Shown in pieces: positions 19,216-28,669 of a stretch of DNA of 64,000 nt. Under the pieces are notes generated by a model. It did not search any database. It saw only the letters and a list, made by a program, of their open reading frames with translations, and was not told the origin of the DNA. The stretch comes from an uncultured Prevotella sp. (lineage in GTDB: Bacteria > Bacteroidota > Bacteroidia > Bacteroidales > Bacteroidaceae), in NCBI GenBank assembly GCA_902798285.1, contig CADBVZ010000009.1:62001-126000 (forward strand), given 5' to 3'. Both the position numbers and the translations under genes were made by a program. Within the stretch, counting starts at the first letter, position 1. Each line of letters starts with the position of its first letter.

Positions 19216-20287
19216 AGCCATGTTGATAGACCGGCAGCTGGCTCCATTGTGCTTTATGCCCGATGGTAGTCTGGTGTGTTATCAGTATGGTGATATTCTT
19301 TTGTTTCGTGACGGAACTCTTCAGAAACGGCTTTCGCTGTTCTCTGGTCTGAAAGAACGATTGTTGGGACGTTCCAGATTGTTGTATAGATTGCTACGCC
19401 TTGGGGTTCGTGCTGCTTTAGCCATTGATGAACAGCACGTCCTTATTTCAGTTGGTCATCGGCTTTTTGAATTGAATACGGAGACAGGTGACCTTTCTGA
19501 AGGCTGTTCATGTGATGAGAATGTACGTCCTTTGCTCTTTACTGGAGTTCAGGGAATCACTAGCTTCGATGATGCAATTCTTTATGGGGGCTATTTCTTA
19601 AATAGAGAGATGTGCCCTATGCATATATATCAGCGCTTAGGTGTTGATCAGTGGGAGAGAGTATATACCTTCCCACAGGGAACGATCAATCATATTCATC
19701 AGATAGTACCAGATCCTTATCGTGATTGTCTTTGGGTGTTTACTGGCGATTTTGATGAGGCATCGGCCATCTGGAAGATTACTGATCATTTCAGGTCTGT
19801 TGAACGGGTAGTTTGTAATGACCAGAAATATAGAGCTTGTGTTGTTCATGCCCTGCCCGAAGGATTGCTTTATGCAACAGATGCTCCATATGCCGATGAT
19901 TATATCTATTTATTTCATCCGGATACTTTAGAGGTGGAGGAACTGACTCCCATTTCTGGTAGTTGTATCTATGGCTGCCGATGGAAGGATCAATATGTGT
20001 TCTCTACAACGGTAGAGGGTGATGGACGCCATCTCACGCCCTGGCAGTTCTGTTTTTCCAGAGAACTCGGAGCTGGTATCAAGGACAATAGCACTCATCT
20101 CTATGTTGGGCATCCGAAAACAGGTTTCAAGGAAATCTATCAGGAAGAGAAAGATAGATGGCCTTTTTATACTTTCCAGTTTGGGGTGTTTAAATTCCCT
20201 TATGGTGATAATCGTAGCGATACTCTTTATTTCCATCCGGTGGCAACTAAAACCAACGACTTGAGTTTGATGGCTTATCGTGAATAA
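19208..20287 (+). CDS. Unrecognised polysaccharide-cluster protein, possibly a beta-propeller
   Basis: I start at the ATG at 19208 (359 residues), which overlaps the WecA-like stop by 8 bases; an upstream in-frame start at 19160 would lie deep inside that gene. No signal peptide or membrane span is seen. The sequence is a series of short beta-strand pairs with turns: 'LVCYQYGDILLFRDG', 'HVLISVGHRLFELNTETG', 'DAILYGGYFLN', 'DCLWVFTGDFDEASAIWKITD', 'GLLYATDAPYADDYIYLFHPD', 'DQYVFSTTVEGDG', 'DTLYFHPVATKTNDLSLMAY'. About seven such blocks fit a beta-propeller. I do not recognise the family. It could be a scaffold or a glycan-modifying enzyme of the repeat unit. Confidence 0.5.
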   Translation: MSKAMLIDRQLAPLCFMPDGSLVCYQYGDILLFRDGTLQKRLSLFSGLKERLLGRSRLLYRLLRLGVRAALAIDEQHVLISVGHRLFELNTETGDLSEGCSCDENVRPLLFTGVQGITSFDDAILYGGYFLNREMCPMHIYQRLGVDQWERVYTFPQGTINHIHQIVPDPYRDCLWVFTGDFDEASAIWKITDHFRSVERVVCNDQKYRACVVHALPEGLLYATDAPYADDYIYLFHPDTLEVEELTPISGSCIYGCRWKDQYVFSTTVEGDGRHLTPWQFCFSRELGAGIKDNSTHLYVGHPKTGFKEIYQEEKDRWPFYTFQFGVFKFPYGDNRSDTLYFHPVATKTNDLSLMAYRE

Positions 20288-20298
20288 TTATTTTAAAT

Positions 20299-21342
20299 AT
20301 GTCAATATATAAAGATAAAACCCTCTTGATAACGGGAGGTACAGGTTCTTTTGGAAACTCTGTATTGAATCGATTCCTTACTACGGATATTGGAGAAATA
20401 CGCATCTTTAGCCGTGACGAGAAGAAACAAGACGATATGCGTCATGTTTATCAGGCGCGGTTCCCTGAAGTTGCGCATAAATTAAAGTTTTTCATTGGTG
20501 ACGTGCGTGACCTACAGTCTTGTAGGAATGCTATGCCGGGTGTAAATTACATCTTTCACGCGGCAGCTCTGAAACAGGTTCCTTCGTGTGAGTTTTTTCC
20601 AATGGAGGCAGTAAAGACCAATGTAGTAGGAACAGACAATGTTCTGACAGCTGCTATTGAGGCAGGAGTTGAGGCTGTCATCTGTCTTTCTACCGACAAG
20701 GCTGCATATCCTATAAATGCGATGGGAATAACGAAAGCTATCGAGGAGAAAATTGCAGTAGCTAAGTCGCGCTATTCAGGCAAGACCAAGATTTGTTGTA
20801 CCCGTTATGGCAATGTTATGTGTTCTCGCGGTTCAGTGATTCCTCTTTGGATAGACCAGATCCGTCAAGGACATCCTATTACAGTGACGGAACCTCGGAT
20901 GACGCGTTTCATCATGTCGTTGGAAGAGGCTGTTGATTTGGTGCTCTTTGCCTTTGAGAATGGTCAGAACGGAGATATCCTCGTCCAGAAAGCACCAGCT
21001 TGTACTATTCAGACGCAGGCCGAAGCTGTATGTGAACTTTTTGGTGGTAAGAAAGAAGATATAAAGATTATAGGTATTCGTCATGGTGAGAAGATGTATG
21101 AAACACTTCTGACTAATGAGGAGTGTGCCAAGGCAGAAGATTTAGGTAACTTCTATCGAGTTCCTGCTGATAACCGCACACTTAACTACGACAAGTATTT
21201 TACAGAGGGTGATAGTAGTCGTGTAGAGATGAAGGAGTTCAATAGCGAGAATGCAAAACAATTGACGCTTGAAGAGACCATCGAGAAGATTGCTGCTCTG
21301 GATTATATTCGTCGTGAACTACAAGATAAAGGAACAAAATAG
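20299..21342 (+). CDS. capE: CapE/FnlA UDP-GlcNAc 4,6-dehydratase/5-epimerase
   Basis: A 347-residue short-chain-dehydrogenase-fold enzyme. 'LLITGGTGSFGNSVL' is the NAD(P) loop, 'FHAAALKQVPSCEFFPMEA' and 'CLSTDKAAYPINAMG' follow, with the active-site Met-Gly-x-x-K (M/K pair replacing the usual Tyr-Lys) typical of inverting dehydratases such as FlaA1 and CapE. It makes the first intermediate toward UDP-L-FucNAc. CapF follows after one base. Confidence 0.9.
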   Translation: MSIYKDKTLLITGGTGSFGNSVLNRFLTTDIGEIRIFSRDEKKQDDMRHVYQARFPEVAHKLKFFIGDVRDLQSCRNAMPGVNYIFHAAALKQVPSCEFFPMEAVKTNVVGTDNVLTAAIEAGVEAVICLSTDKAAYPINAMGITKAIEEKIAVAKSRYSGKTKICCTRYGNVMCSRGSVIPLWIDQIRQGHPITVTEPRMTRFIMSLEEAVDLVLFAFENGQNGDILVQKAPACTIQTQAEAVCELFGGKKEDIKIIGIRHGEKMYETLLTNEECAKAEDLGNFYRVPADNRTLNYDKYFTEGDSSRVEMKEFNSENAKQLTLEETIEKIAALDYIRRELQDKGTK

Positions 21343-21343
21343 G

Positions 21344-22543
21344 ATGAGGATTCTTGTGACAGGTGCTCGTGGGTTCGTAGGCAAGAACTTATGTGAGGCA
21401 CTGAAGAATATACGGGATGGAAAAGACCGCACACGGTCTGAGTTGAAGATTGAGGAGATCTATGAGTATGATATTGATTCCTCATATGACCAACTTCAGG
21501 AATGGTGCCAGAAAGCCGACTTCGTTTTCAACCTCGCAGGTGTAAACCGTCCTAAGGAACAGAGTGAGTTCATGGAAGGCAATTTTGGTTTCGCCTCAGT
21601 GTTGCTTGATACCTTGAAGAAGTTAGGTAACAAGTGCGCTGTAATGCTTTCCTCTTCTCAACAAGCTTCTTTAACTGGACGTTTCGGGAATTCTGAATAT
21701 GGTCGCAGCAAGAAAGCTGGCGAGGATCTGTTCCTTGCCTATCAGAATGAAACGGGGGCAAAGGTGCTAGTATATCGTTTCCCGAATTTGTTTGGTAAAT
21801 GGTGTCGTCCCAATTATAATTCAGCAGTAGCAACTTTCTGCAATAATATTGCGAATGATCTGCCAATACAGGTCAATGACCCAAGCGTGGAGTTGGAACT
21901 GCTATATATTGATGACTTGGTGGCAGAGATGCTTGATGCATTGCAAGGCAAGGAACACCATTGTGAGTTTAATGGTCTTGATGTACTTCCGAAGGATGAT
22001 GGCAGGTATTGTTATTGTCCTATTACCCATCAAGTAACATTAGGTAAGATTGTAGAACTGATTCGTTCATTTGCTGACCAGCCCAAAACTCTCACAGTAC
22101 CAGAGATTCCGGATGGTAGTTTTGCCAAGAAACTATATTCAACCTATCTTAGTTATCTGCCCAAGGAAAAGGTTGCTTTCCCGTTGAAGATGAATGTAGA
22201 CGATAGAGGCTCCTTTACAGAACTGATACATACACTTAAGAATGGTCAGGTCAGCATCAATATTTCCAAACCAGGTATTACCAAAGGTCAGCATTGGCAC
22301 AATACCAAGTGGGAATTTTTTATTGTCGTTGCAGGTCATGGTCTGATTCAGGAACGCAAGATTGGCACTGACGAGATTATTGAGTTCGAAGTCTCAGGTG
22401 ATAAGATAGAAGCCGTACACATGCTTCCGGGATATACACATAACATCATCAATCTGTCAGAAACGGAGAATTTGGTTACGGTGATGTATTGCAATGAGGT
22501 CTTTGATCCCAGTCATCCCGATACATTCTTTGAAACAGTCTGA
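21344..22543 (+). CDS. capF: CapF/FnlB reductase-cupin enzyme of UDP-L-FucNAc synthesis
   Basis: About 399 residues from the ATG at 21344 ('MRILVTGARGFVGKNLCEAL'); the upstream in-frame extension lies inside capE. The N-terminal SDR domain (about 1-245) carries the NAD(P) loop and 'YGRSKKAGEDL' (Tyr-x-x-x-Lys pair). The C-terminal cupin (about 280-398) shows 'KGQHWHNTKWEFFIVVAGHG' with metal-binding His and Glu. Together they reduce the CapE product to UDP-2-acetamido-2,6-dideoxy-talose. CapG/FnlC, the 2-epimerase that completes UDP-L-FucNAc, is not in this operon. Confidence 0.9.
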   Translation: MRILVTGARGFVGKNLCEALKNIRDGKDRTRSELKIEEIYEYDIDSSYDQLQEWCQKADFVFNLAGVNRPKEQSEFMEGNFGFASVLLDTLKKLGNKCAVMLSSSQQASLTGRFGNSEYGRSKKAGEDLFLAYQNETGAKVLVYRFPNLFGKWCRPNYNSAVATFCNNIANDLPIQVNDPSVELELLYIDDLVAEMLDALQGKEHHCEFNGLDVLPKDDGRYCYCPITHQVTLGKIVELIRSFADQPKTLTVPEIPDGSFAKKLYSTYLSYLPKEKVAFPLKMNVDDRGSFTELIHTLKNGQVSINISKPGITKGQHWHNTKWEFFIVVAGHGLIQERKIGTDEIIEFEVSGDKIEAVHMLPGYTHNIINLSETENLVTVMYCNEVFDPSHPDTFFETV

Positions 22544-22545
22544 GT

Positions 22546-23748
22546 ATGAAGAGGGTACTTATCTGTACAAACCACTTCTATCCAGAGACTTTCAGATGCA
22601 ATGATGTTGCATTTGAATTGGTGCGTCGTGGTTACGATGTCACAGTACTGACGGCAATACCCGACTATCCGGGAGGAAAGTTTTTTGAAGGCTATGGCTT
22701 CTTTCGGAAACGTAAGGAGACAGTTAATGGTGTCAAAGTAATCCGGGCCTTTATCATTCCGAGAGGTAATGGAGGTGTTGTTAGGCTATTTCTTAATTAC
22801 CTTAGCTATTTTATATCTTCATTATTGGTAAGTCTTCGTCTTGGCCTTTTCGGGAACTTTGACAGGGTCATAATCCATGAGACTTCTCCTGTCATGATTG
22901 GTGTGCCAGCAGTTGTTGTAAAGAAACTACAAAAGGCTCCGCTCTATTTCTGGGTACTCGATCTTTGGCCAGAAAGTCTACAGGCTGCTGGAGGAGTAAA
23001 TAATCCTTGGGTACTTGGTTTCTTCCGTCGCATGACGACGTGGATTTATCGCCACTCTGATAAGATATTGATGAGCTCTAAGGGTTTTGAATCATCAATT
23101 TTAGAGAAGGGCGACTATGCCGACAAACTGATTTATTTCCCTAATTGGGCTGATAAGGCTTTGGAAGGTCATAGTAATTATAAGCTTCCCTCATTGCCTG
23201 ATGGCTTTATCGCTATGTTTGCTGGGAATATGGGTGAGGCTCAAGACTTCGACCATATCATGTCTGCAGCACTGATGTTGAAAGATAACCATCATATCCA
23301 CTTTGTCTTTGTTGGTGATGGACGAAAACGTGTTTGGGTGGAATCTTTCTGTGAGGAACATGGCTTGAAGGCAACAGTTCATTGGGTAGGACGTCACCCT
23401 GTTGAGACAATGCCATCTTTCTTTGAAAAGGCAGATGTCATGCTGATGACTCTGAAGGATGTCAATATCTTCAATCTTACAGCTCCTGCTAAACTTCAGG
23501 CTTATATGTCGGCTTCCAAACCTATCTTAGCCATGATGAATGGTGAGGGACCTCGTATTGTTGCTGAGGCCCAGTGTGGTAGGTGTGTACCTGCTGCTGA
23601 TGCCGAGGGTTTGGCTAAGGCTCTATTGGAGATGGCTCAGATGGATAAGTCAGAACTCATAGAAATGGGACGTCGAGGGAAGGTTTATCAACAGACTCAT
23701 TTCGATCTGGACCAGTCCATCAATCATCTGATAGATATTATTGCGTGA
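22546..23748 (+). CDS. Glycosyltransferase family 4 (WbuB-like)
   Basis: A 400-residue GT-B enzyme. The N-domain opens 'MKRVLICTNHFYPETFRCNDVAFELVRRGYDVTVLT', the C-domain has 'GFIAMFAGNMGEAQDF' and 'FVFVGDGRKRVWVESF', and the donor site 'NLTAPAKLQAYMSASKPILAMMNGEG' contains the family K-x-x-x-Y-x-x region. It resembles WbuB, the FucNAc transferase of E. coli O26, which is often found next to the fnlA/B genes, so an L-FucNAc or L-QuiNAc-type donor is likely but unproven. It is the last gene before the operon terminator. Confidence 0.8.
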   Translation: MKRVLICTNHFYPETFRCNDVAFELVRRGYDVTVLTAIPDYPGGKFFEGYGFFRKRKETVNGVKVIRAFIIPRGNGGVVRLFLNYLSYFISSLLVSLRLGLFGNFDRVIIHETSPVMIGVPAVVVKKLQKAPLYFWVLDLWPESLQAAGGVNNPWVLGFFRRMTTWIYRHSDKILMSSKGFESSILEKGDYADKLIYFPNWADKALEGHSNYKLPSLPDGFIAMFAGNMGEAQDFDHIMSAALMLKDNHHIHFVFVGDGRKRVWVESFCEEHGLKATVHWVGRHPVETMPSFFEKADVMLMTLKDVNIFNLTAPAKLQAYMSASKPILAMMNGEGPRIVAEAQCGRCVPAADAEGLAKALLEMAQMDKSELIEMGRRGKVYQQTHFDLDQSINHLIDIIA

Positions 23749-23765
23749 CATACACAAGGTACAAT

Positions 23766-23797
23766 AAAAAAGCCAGCTCTTCGGGGCTGGCTTTTTT
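23766..23797. terminator. Strong bidirectional terminator
   Basis: A 14-bp perfect stem (AAAAAAGCCAGCTC with GGGCTGGCTTTTTT, one G-T pair) and a TTCG loop. T runs occur on both strands, so it can end both the capsule operon and the convergent minus-strand phosphoethanolamine transferase unit. Confidence 0.95.
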
Positions 23798-23810
23798 GTT
23801 TGGGGATAGT

Positions 23811-25556
23811 TTATTTTCCAGAACAGAACTCATCATAGTCTGTAAAGACACGACTTACCAAACGACGTCGTTTGGTATTGAAGTTTGGCGATATGAGATT
23901 GTGACGGGAATCATACCAAGAGGTGTGAATACCAGCTAGATATAACAGCAGATGGGGAAGATCATCAGTCATGAATGGACGATCCAAGGCTGTGTTGATC
24001 TCCTTAACAATTTCAGGATGATTCTGCTGATACAGAGGAGACGTATAAATGATAAATGGAATGTCAAATTGACAACGCAAACACTCTATGCCAGCTTTTC
24101 TCTCTATCATGTCCCAATCACCTGAACGTCCTATATGAGGACGGAAATCATTGCATTCTTCACCATGGTCGGAGAAGTAGATGACAATAGCGTCCTGATT
24201 CTGATAATGACTGATAATGGTAGATACCACATAGTCATTGTATAGTGTCGCGTTGTCGTATTCTGAGACTTCTCGTTTCTGACTATTGGTTAAGTCCTTT
24301 CTGTCATCATAGTCTTTCTCTGTGAAACGGGCATATTTCTGTGTGTATCTGTCCTTATAGGATACATGCTGTCCCAAAAGATGGAAGATAGTTAGATTGT
24401 ATGGCTTGAACCCTTCTTTCTTGTGCTTCTCGAAATACTCCTGTACCATCTCTTCGTCGAACTGATTTAAGGAATGGTTACGTTCATTAAAGATGTAAGG
24501 CTCAATGCCTGGGTGATAAAAGAAACCAGCTCCAGTTGCATTCTCACGATCCTTTTCTGACTCTTTGACAAACTGATTGCTATAGAATGCAACGTGATAA
24601 CCTGCTTGTTTAAATAATGTTGGGAATAGGGGCGTGTCGCACCAACGAATCGAGTCTTTGATACAAGCCATCGATAAGAACAACTTAAAGGCCTCACTTG
24701 TGCCGTGACGCGTTGTAATAACATCAGTAAACACCGACAGATTGCCTGTCTGTCGCAATTTCTCCAGATTTGGATTGGTAGTCTTGTTATATCCGTAAAG
24801 GGAAGAATGGCGTTTGATGAATGACTCGCCGATGATAATTACGACATTTGGACTGGTATAGGAACAACTGTCGACAGCCATAATCTCCTGATTTTGGGCA
24901 CAGATATCCAAGTCGGCCTTCTCTACGTCATATTGTTGAACAGACAAATGTAACTTCCAAAGCATGTTTCTCATGATAAGCGTATTATAGTCGTTGGCAT
25001 TATCATGGGTAGAGTCGAAATTCTGGAAACAGAAGAAGATGCCATTGTATATAAATAGGGCTGCTATTGGCATGGAAACATACCATGGCATGGAGATACT
25101 ACGTTGGCGAGACCATTTGATAGCAAAGTACTCTGTCACCATAAGAAGGATATAACCCATCACCAGCAGACCACATTCTGAGGTAAAGAGATAAGTCTCT
25201 AAGAATTCAGAAGACTCTCTGGTGTTTGTCTCATGAATGAGTTGGAAGGTGAAGGCATCCCATCTAAGGTTGAAGAAGATATATAAGAAGATATTGCTAA
25301 TGGAGAAACCATAGCAAAGAAGATGCAAGAGTGTATGTGTTGCGATATATAATGCTTGATGAATCTTCTGAAACCATCCGGCAATTTTACATACGATGAG
25401 GGATAGCGACAGATAGAAGACAAGATTATATGCCAATAATACACCATAAGGCATACGTCCTTGACTGGTGTCAATCCATAATGAATCTGGGATGATTAAC
25501 AATATGGAGTAGACCAGCGCAAAGACGATGTCTCTCGATGTGAATAGTAATTTCAT
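23811..25556 (-). CDS. Phosphoethanolamine transferase-family membrane enzyme (EptA-like)
   Basis: A 581-residue inner-membrane protein with about five N-terminal spans (residues about 5-215) and a periplasmic sulfatase-fold domain. The latter shows 'NVVIIGESFIKRHSSLYGYNKTTNP' (metal-binding Glu), 'TTRHGTSEAFKLFLSMA' (nucleophile Thr region) and 'IVIYFSDHGEECNDFRPH' (metal-binding Asp-His). Such enzymes move phosphoethanolamine from phosphatidylethanolamine to lipid A, core sugars or other glycans, and can lower polymyxin binding. It begins 3 bases after glnN, so it appears to be the tail of that operon. Confidence 0.8.
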   Translation of the reverse strand: MKLLFTSRDIVFALVYSILLIIPDSLWIDTSQGRMPYGVLLAYNLVFYLSLSLIVCKIAGWFQKIHQALYIATHTLLHLLCYGFSISNIFLYIFFNLRWDAFTFQLIHETNTRESSEFLETYLFTSECGLLVMGYILLMVTEYFAIKWSRQRSISMPWYVSMPIAALFIYNGIFFCFQNFDSTHDNANDYNTLIMRNMLWKLHLSVQQYDVEKADLDICAQNQEIMAVDSCSYTSPNVVIIIGESFIKRHSSLYGYNKTTNPNLEKLRQTGNLSVFTDVITTRHGTSEAFKLFLSMACIKDSIRWCDTPLFPTLFKQAGYHVAFYSNQFVKESEKDRENATGAGFFYHPGIEPYIFNERNHSLNQFDEEMVQEYFEKHKKEGFKPYNLTIFHLLGQHVSYKDRYTQKYARFTEKDYDDRKDLTNSQKREVSEYDNATLYNDYVVSTIISHYQNQDAIVIYFSDHGEECNDFRPHIGRSGDWDMIERKAGIECLRCQFDIPFIIYTSPLYQQNHPEIVKEINTALDRPFMTDDLPHLLLYLAGIHTSWYDSRHNLISPNFNTKRRRLVSRVFTDYDEFCSGK

Positions 25557-25559
25557 TCT

Positions 25560-27752
25560 TTAGCGGATAAACAGAAGTTCACGGTATTTGGGTAGTGACC
25601 ATAGGCCGTCTTCTACTATCATTTCCAGATGATCGATTTCGTAACGGATGGCATCCATCTTCGGACAAACCGTGTCGTGATAGGTGATGGCGCGTTCGTG
25701 AATGTTATAGATACGATTGGCTATACGACGAGCATCCGTCAGATCTTCAACCAGTTGTTCTATACGCTCAGTACGTTCAGCAATTTCTTGAATGAGTTTG
25801 AGGTTACGGGCAGAGAGACGGTTAGCCTGCTCGGTGGGGAATACATCTTTCATGCCCTGAACGTTCTTGATAAGCTGTGACTGGTAGTGTGTAGCAACGG
25901 GGATGATGTGATTCATCGAAAGGTCACCCATCACACGGGCCTCTATTTGTACTGTCTTCACGTAGGTTTCCCATTTTACCTCGTTACGGGCCTCAAGCTC
26001 CTTGCGGTTCATTACCTTTGTAGACTCAAACATCTGAATGCTTGACTTATCGAGGTAGTGTTCGAAGATCTTCGGGCACGATTTCTCGACATCGAGTCCA
26101 CGGCTTGCTGCCTCCTTGACCCACTCGTCGCTATAGCCATTCCCATCGAAGCGGACAGGTTTGCAGGTTTTGATGTCCTCGCGAAGTACATCCACGATGG
26201 CAGACAATTTGCTTTCACCCTTCTTAATGCGATCGCTTACACGTTTCTTAAATAAGTTCAGGGCTTCGGCCACTGCTGAATTCAGAGCAATCATAGCAGA
26301 AGCGCAGTTGGCAGAGGAACCTGGCGCACGGAATTCGAAACGATTACCTGTAAAGGCAAAGGGCGACGTACGGTTACGATCGGTATTGTCGATAATCAGA
26401 TCAGGAATCTGGGGAATGTCAATCTCCATACCCTGTTTACCTTTCAGTGTGAAGAGATCCTCTTTGTCAGAGAGTTCAATATGATCGAGCAATTCTGTGA
26501 GCTGTTTGCCAAGGAAACTGCTGATGATGGCAGGAGGTGCTTCGTTGCCACCCAGACGGTGGGCGTTGGTAGCACTCATAATACTTGCTTTCAGCAGTCC
26601 ATTATGCTTATAGACACCCATCAGCGTTTCTACGATAAAGGTCACGAAGCGCAGATTCTCCTCAGGTGTCTTGCCTGGGGCATGTAGTAAAACACCATTG
26701 TCAGCTGTCATACTCCAGTTGTTATGCTTACCAGAACCATTGATGCCATCAAAGGGCTTTTCATGCAGCAATACTCGGAACCCATGATTACGGGCCACGC
26801 GCTTCATCAGCGACATGAGTAGCATGTTATGGTCTACTGCCAGATTGCATTCCTCGAATATCGGAGCGAGCTCGAACTGATTGGGAGCCACCTCATTATG
26901 ACGTGTTTTGCAGGGAATGGCGAGTTCCAGAGCCTGAATTTCCAGATCCTTCATAAAGGCCTGTACGCGATCGGGGATGGTTCCAAAGTAGTGATCGTCC
27001 ATTTGCTGGTTCTTCGCACTTTCGTGGCCCATCAGCGTACGACCTGTCATTACCAAGTCAGGACGGGCAGAGTAGAGACCTTCGTCAACGAGGAAATACT
27101 CTTGTTCCCAACCTAAGTTCACCTGCACTTTCTTCACGTCATCGTAGAAGAACTGACACACATCCGTGGCAGACTTGCTTAAAGCATGGAGCGAACGGAG
27201 TAGGGGAGCCTTATAGTCGAGTGCTTCACCAGTATAAGAGATAAATATGGTGGGGATACAAAGCGTATCGTCAATGATAAACACGGGCGAAGTGGGATCC
27301 CAGGCTGAATAACCACGAGCCTCGAAGGTGTTACGTATACCTCCGTTGGGGAATGATGAGGCATCAGGCTCCTGCTGAACGAGCAGCTTTCCACTGAAGT
27401 TTTCCACCATTCCACCCTTGCCATCGTGTTCTACGAAGGCATCGTGCTTCTCTGCAGTTCCTTCTGTCAGAGGCTGGAACCAGTGTGTATAGTGAGTGGC
27501 ACCCATTTCTTGAGCCCATTGCTTCATACCAGCAGCTACAGCATCAGCGATACTGCGATCCAGACGGGCACCATTGTCGATGACGTCGATAAGCTTGTTG
27601 TACACATCAGCAGGCAGGTATTTGTACATCTTCTGACGATTGAACACATACTTGCCGAAGTATTCTGAGGGACGCTCTGAGGGTGCCTTAACTTCTAATG
27701 CCTTCTTCTTGAAGGCTTCCTCTACAACTTTAAATCTAAGTAGGTTTGACAT
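25560..27752 (-). CDS. glnN: Type III glutamine synthetase
   Basis: A 730-residue protein, the size of GSIII (GSI and GSII are about 450 and 370). The N-terminal 'ATHYTHWFQPLTEGTAEKHDAF' is the GSIII signature, followed by 'EQEYFLVDEGLY', 'TRHNEVAPNQFELAPIFEECN', 'GINGSGKHNNWSM' and 'NRTSPFAFTGNRFEFRAPGSS', the metal and glutamate/ATP sites. It makes glutamine from glutamate and ammonia in the cytosol. It lies 16 bases downstream of aguB and 3 bases upstream of the EptA-like gene, so ammonia released by AguA and AguB could be assimilated by its product. Confidence 0.95.
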   Translation of the reverse strand: MSNLLRFKVVEEAFKKKALEVKAPSERPSEYFGKYVFNRQKMYKYLPADVYNKLIDVIDNGARLDRSIADAVAAGMKQWAQEMGATHYTHWFQPLTEGTAEKHDAFVEHDGKGGMVENFSGKLLVQQEPDASSFPNGGIRNTFEARGYSAWDPTSPVFIIDDTLCIPTIFISYTGEALDYKAPLLRSLHALSKSATDVCQFFYDDVKKVQVNLGWEQEYFLVDEGLYSARPDLVMTGRTLMGHESAKNQQMDDHYFGTIPDRVQAFMKDLEIQALELAIPCKTRHNEVAPNQFELAPIFEECNLAVDHNMLLMSLMKRVARNHGFRVLLHEKPFDGINGSGKHNNWSMTADNGVLLHAPGKTPEENLRFVTFIVETLMGVYKHNGLLKASIMSATNAHRLGGNEAPPAIISSFLGKQLTELLDHIELSDKEDLFTLKGKQGMEIDIPQIPDLIIDNTDRNRTSPFAFTGNRFEFRAPGSSANCASAMIALNSAVAEALNLFKKRVSDRIKKGESKLSAIVDVLREDIKTCKPVRFDGNGYSDEWVKEAASRGLDVEKSCPKIFEHYLDKSSIQMFESTKVMNRKELEARNEVKWETYVKTVQIEARVMGDLSMNHIIPVATHYQSQLIKNVQGMKDVFPTEQANRLSARNLKLIQEIAERTERIEQLVEDLTDARRIANRIYNIHERAITYHDTVCPKMDAIRYEIDHLEMIVEDGLWSLPKYRELLFIR

Positions 27753-27768
27753 ATACTATGGTTGTTTC

Positions 27769-28653
27769 TTAGTCAATGAATCTGTTTGTAATATCTGTAT
27801 ATTCGTCGATACGACGATCTCTTAAGAATGGCCACCAACGACGAACCTGTTCTGAACGCTCAATGTCCATCTCCACGATGATGCTTTCTTCCTCATCAGT
27901 AGAAGCTTCGTAGATGATTTCGCCCTGAGGACCAGCCACGAACGAGGTGCCCCAGAACTGGATGCCATTCGTCTGCCCAGAGGGATCGGGTTCGAAACCT
28001 ACGCGATTAACTGTCACAACAGGAATGCCGTTAGCCACTGCATGTCCTCGTTGTACAGTCTGCCAAGCCATGCGTTGGCGTTGTTGCTCCTCAGGTGTGT
28101 CGCTGCTCTCGTAGCCAATGGCTGTGGGGTAAATCAGCAAATCGGCTCCCTGAAGTGCCATCAGACGGGCTGCCTCTGGATACCACTGATCCCAACATAC
28201 CAGTACTCCAAGTCTGCCTACTGAGGTCTGGATGGGATGGAAACCGAGATCTCCAGGTGTAAAGTAGAACTTCTCGTAATAGGCTGGATCATCAGGGATG
28301 TGCATCTTACGATAGGTACCTGCGATAGAGCCGTCTTTCTCCATAACAACAGCTGTGTTATGATAGAGACCTGGAGCCCGTTTCTCGAAGAGCGAGGTAA
28401 CGATGACCACACCAAATTGCTTTGCCAGCTCGCCATAGAACTTCGTTGAGGGGCCGGGGATGGGCTCTGCGAGGTCGAAATTGTCAACATTCTCCGTTTG
28501 ACAGAAATAGAGCGAGTTGTGTAACTCCTGTAGTACGATGAGTTCTGCGCCTCGCTTGGCGAGGTCACTGATGCCTTCAGCCAGACGAAGCAGATTATCC
28601 TTCGTGTCTGCTGTGTTGTGTTGTTGCAGGAATCCTATCTTCAGTTCTTTCAT
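27769..28653 (-). CDS. aguB: N-carbamoylputrescine amidase
   Basis: I start at the ATG at 28653 (294 residues, 'MKELKIGFLQQHN'); the longer frame would run into aguA. It is a nitrilase-fold enzyme with the Glu-Lys-Cys triad visible in 'ELIVLQELHNSLYF', 'GTYRKMHIPDDPAYYEKFYFTPG' and 'LGVLVCWDQWYPEAARLMA'. It hydrolyses N-carbamoylputrescine to putrescine, CO2 and ammonia. It lies 16 bases after aguA, giving the complete route from agmatine to putrescine. Confidence 0.92.
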   Translation of the reverse strand: MKELKIGFLQQHNTADTKDNLLRLAEGISDLAKRGAELIVLQELHNSLYFCQTENVDNFDLAEPIPGPSTKFYGELAKQFGVVIVTSLFEKRAPGLYHNTAVVMEKDGSIAGTYRKMHIPDDPAYYEKFYFTPGDLGFHPIQTSVGRLGVLVCWDQWYPEAARLMALQGADLLIYPTAIGYESSDTPEEQQRQRMAWQTVQRGHAVANGIPVVTVNRVGFEPDPSGQTNGIQFWGTSFVAGPQGEIIYEASTDEEESIIVEMDIERSEQVRRWWPFLRDRRIDEYTDITNRFID

Positions 28654-28669
28654 CTCTATATACTTTATT

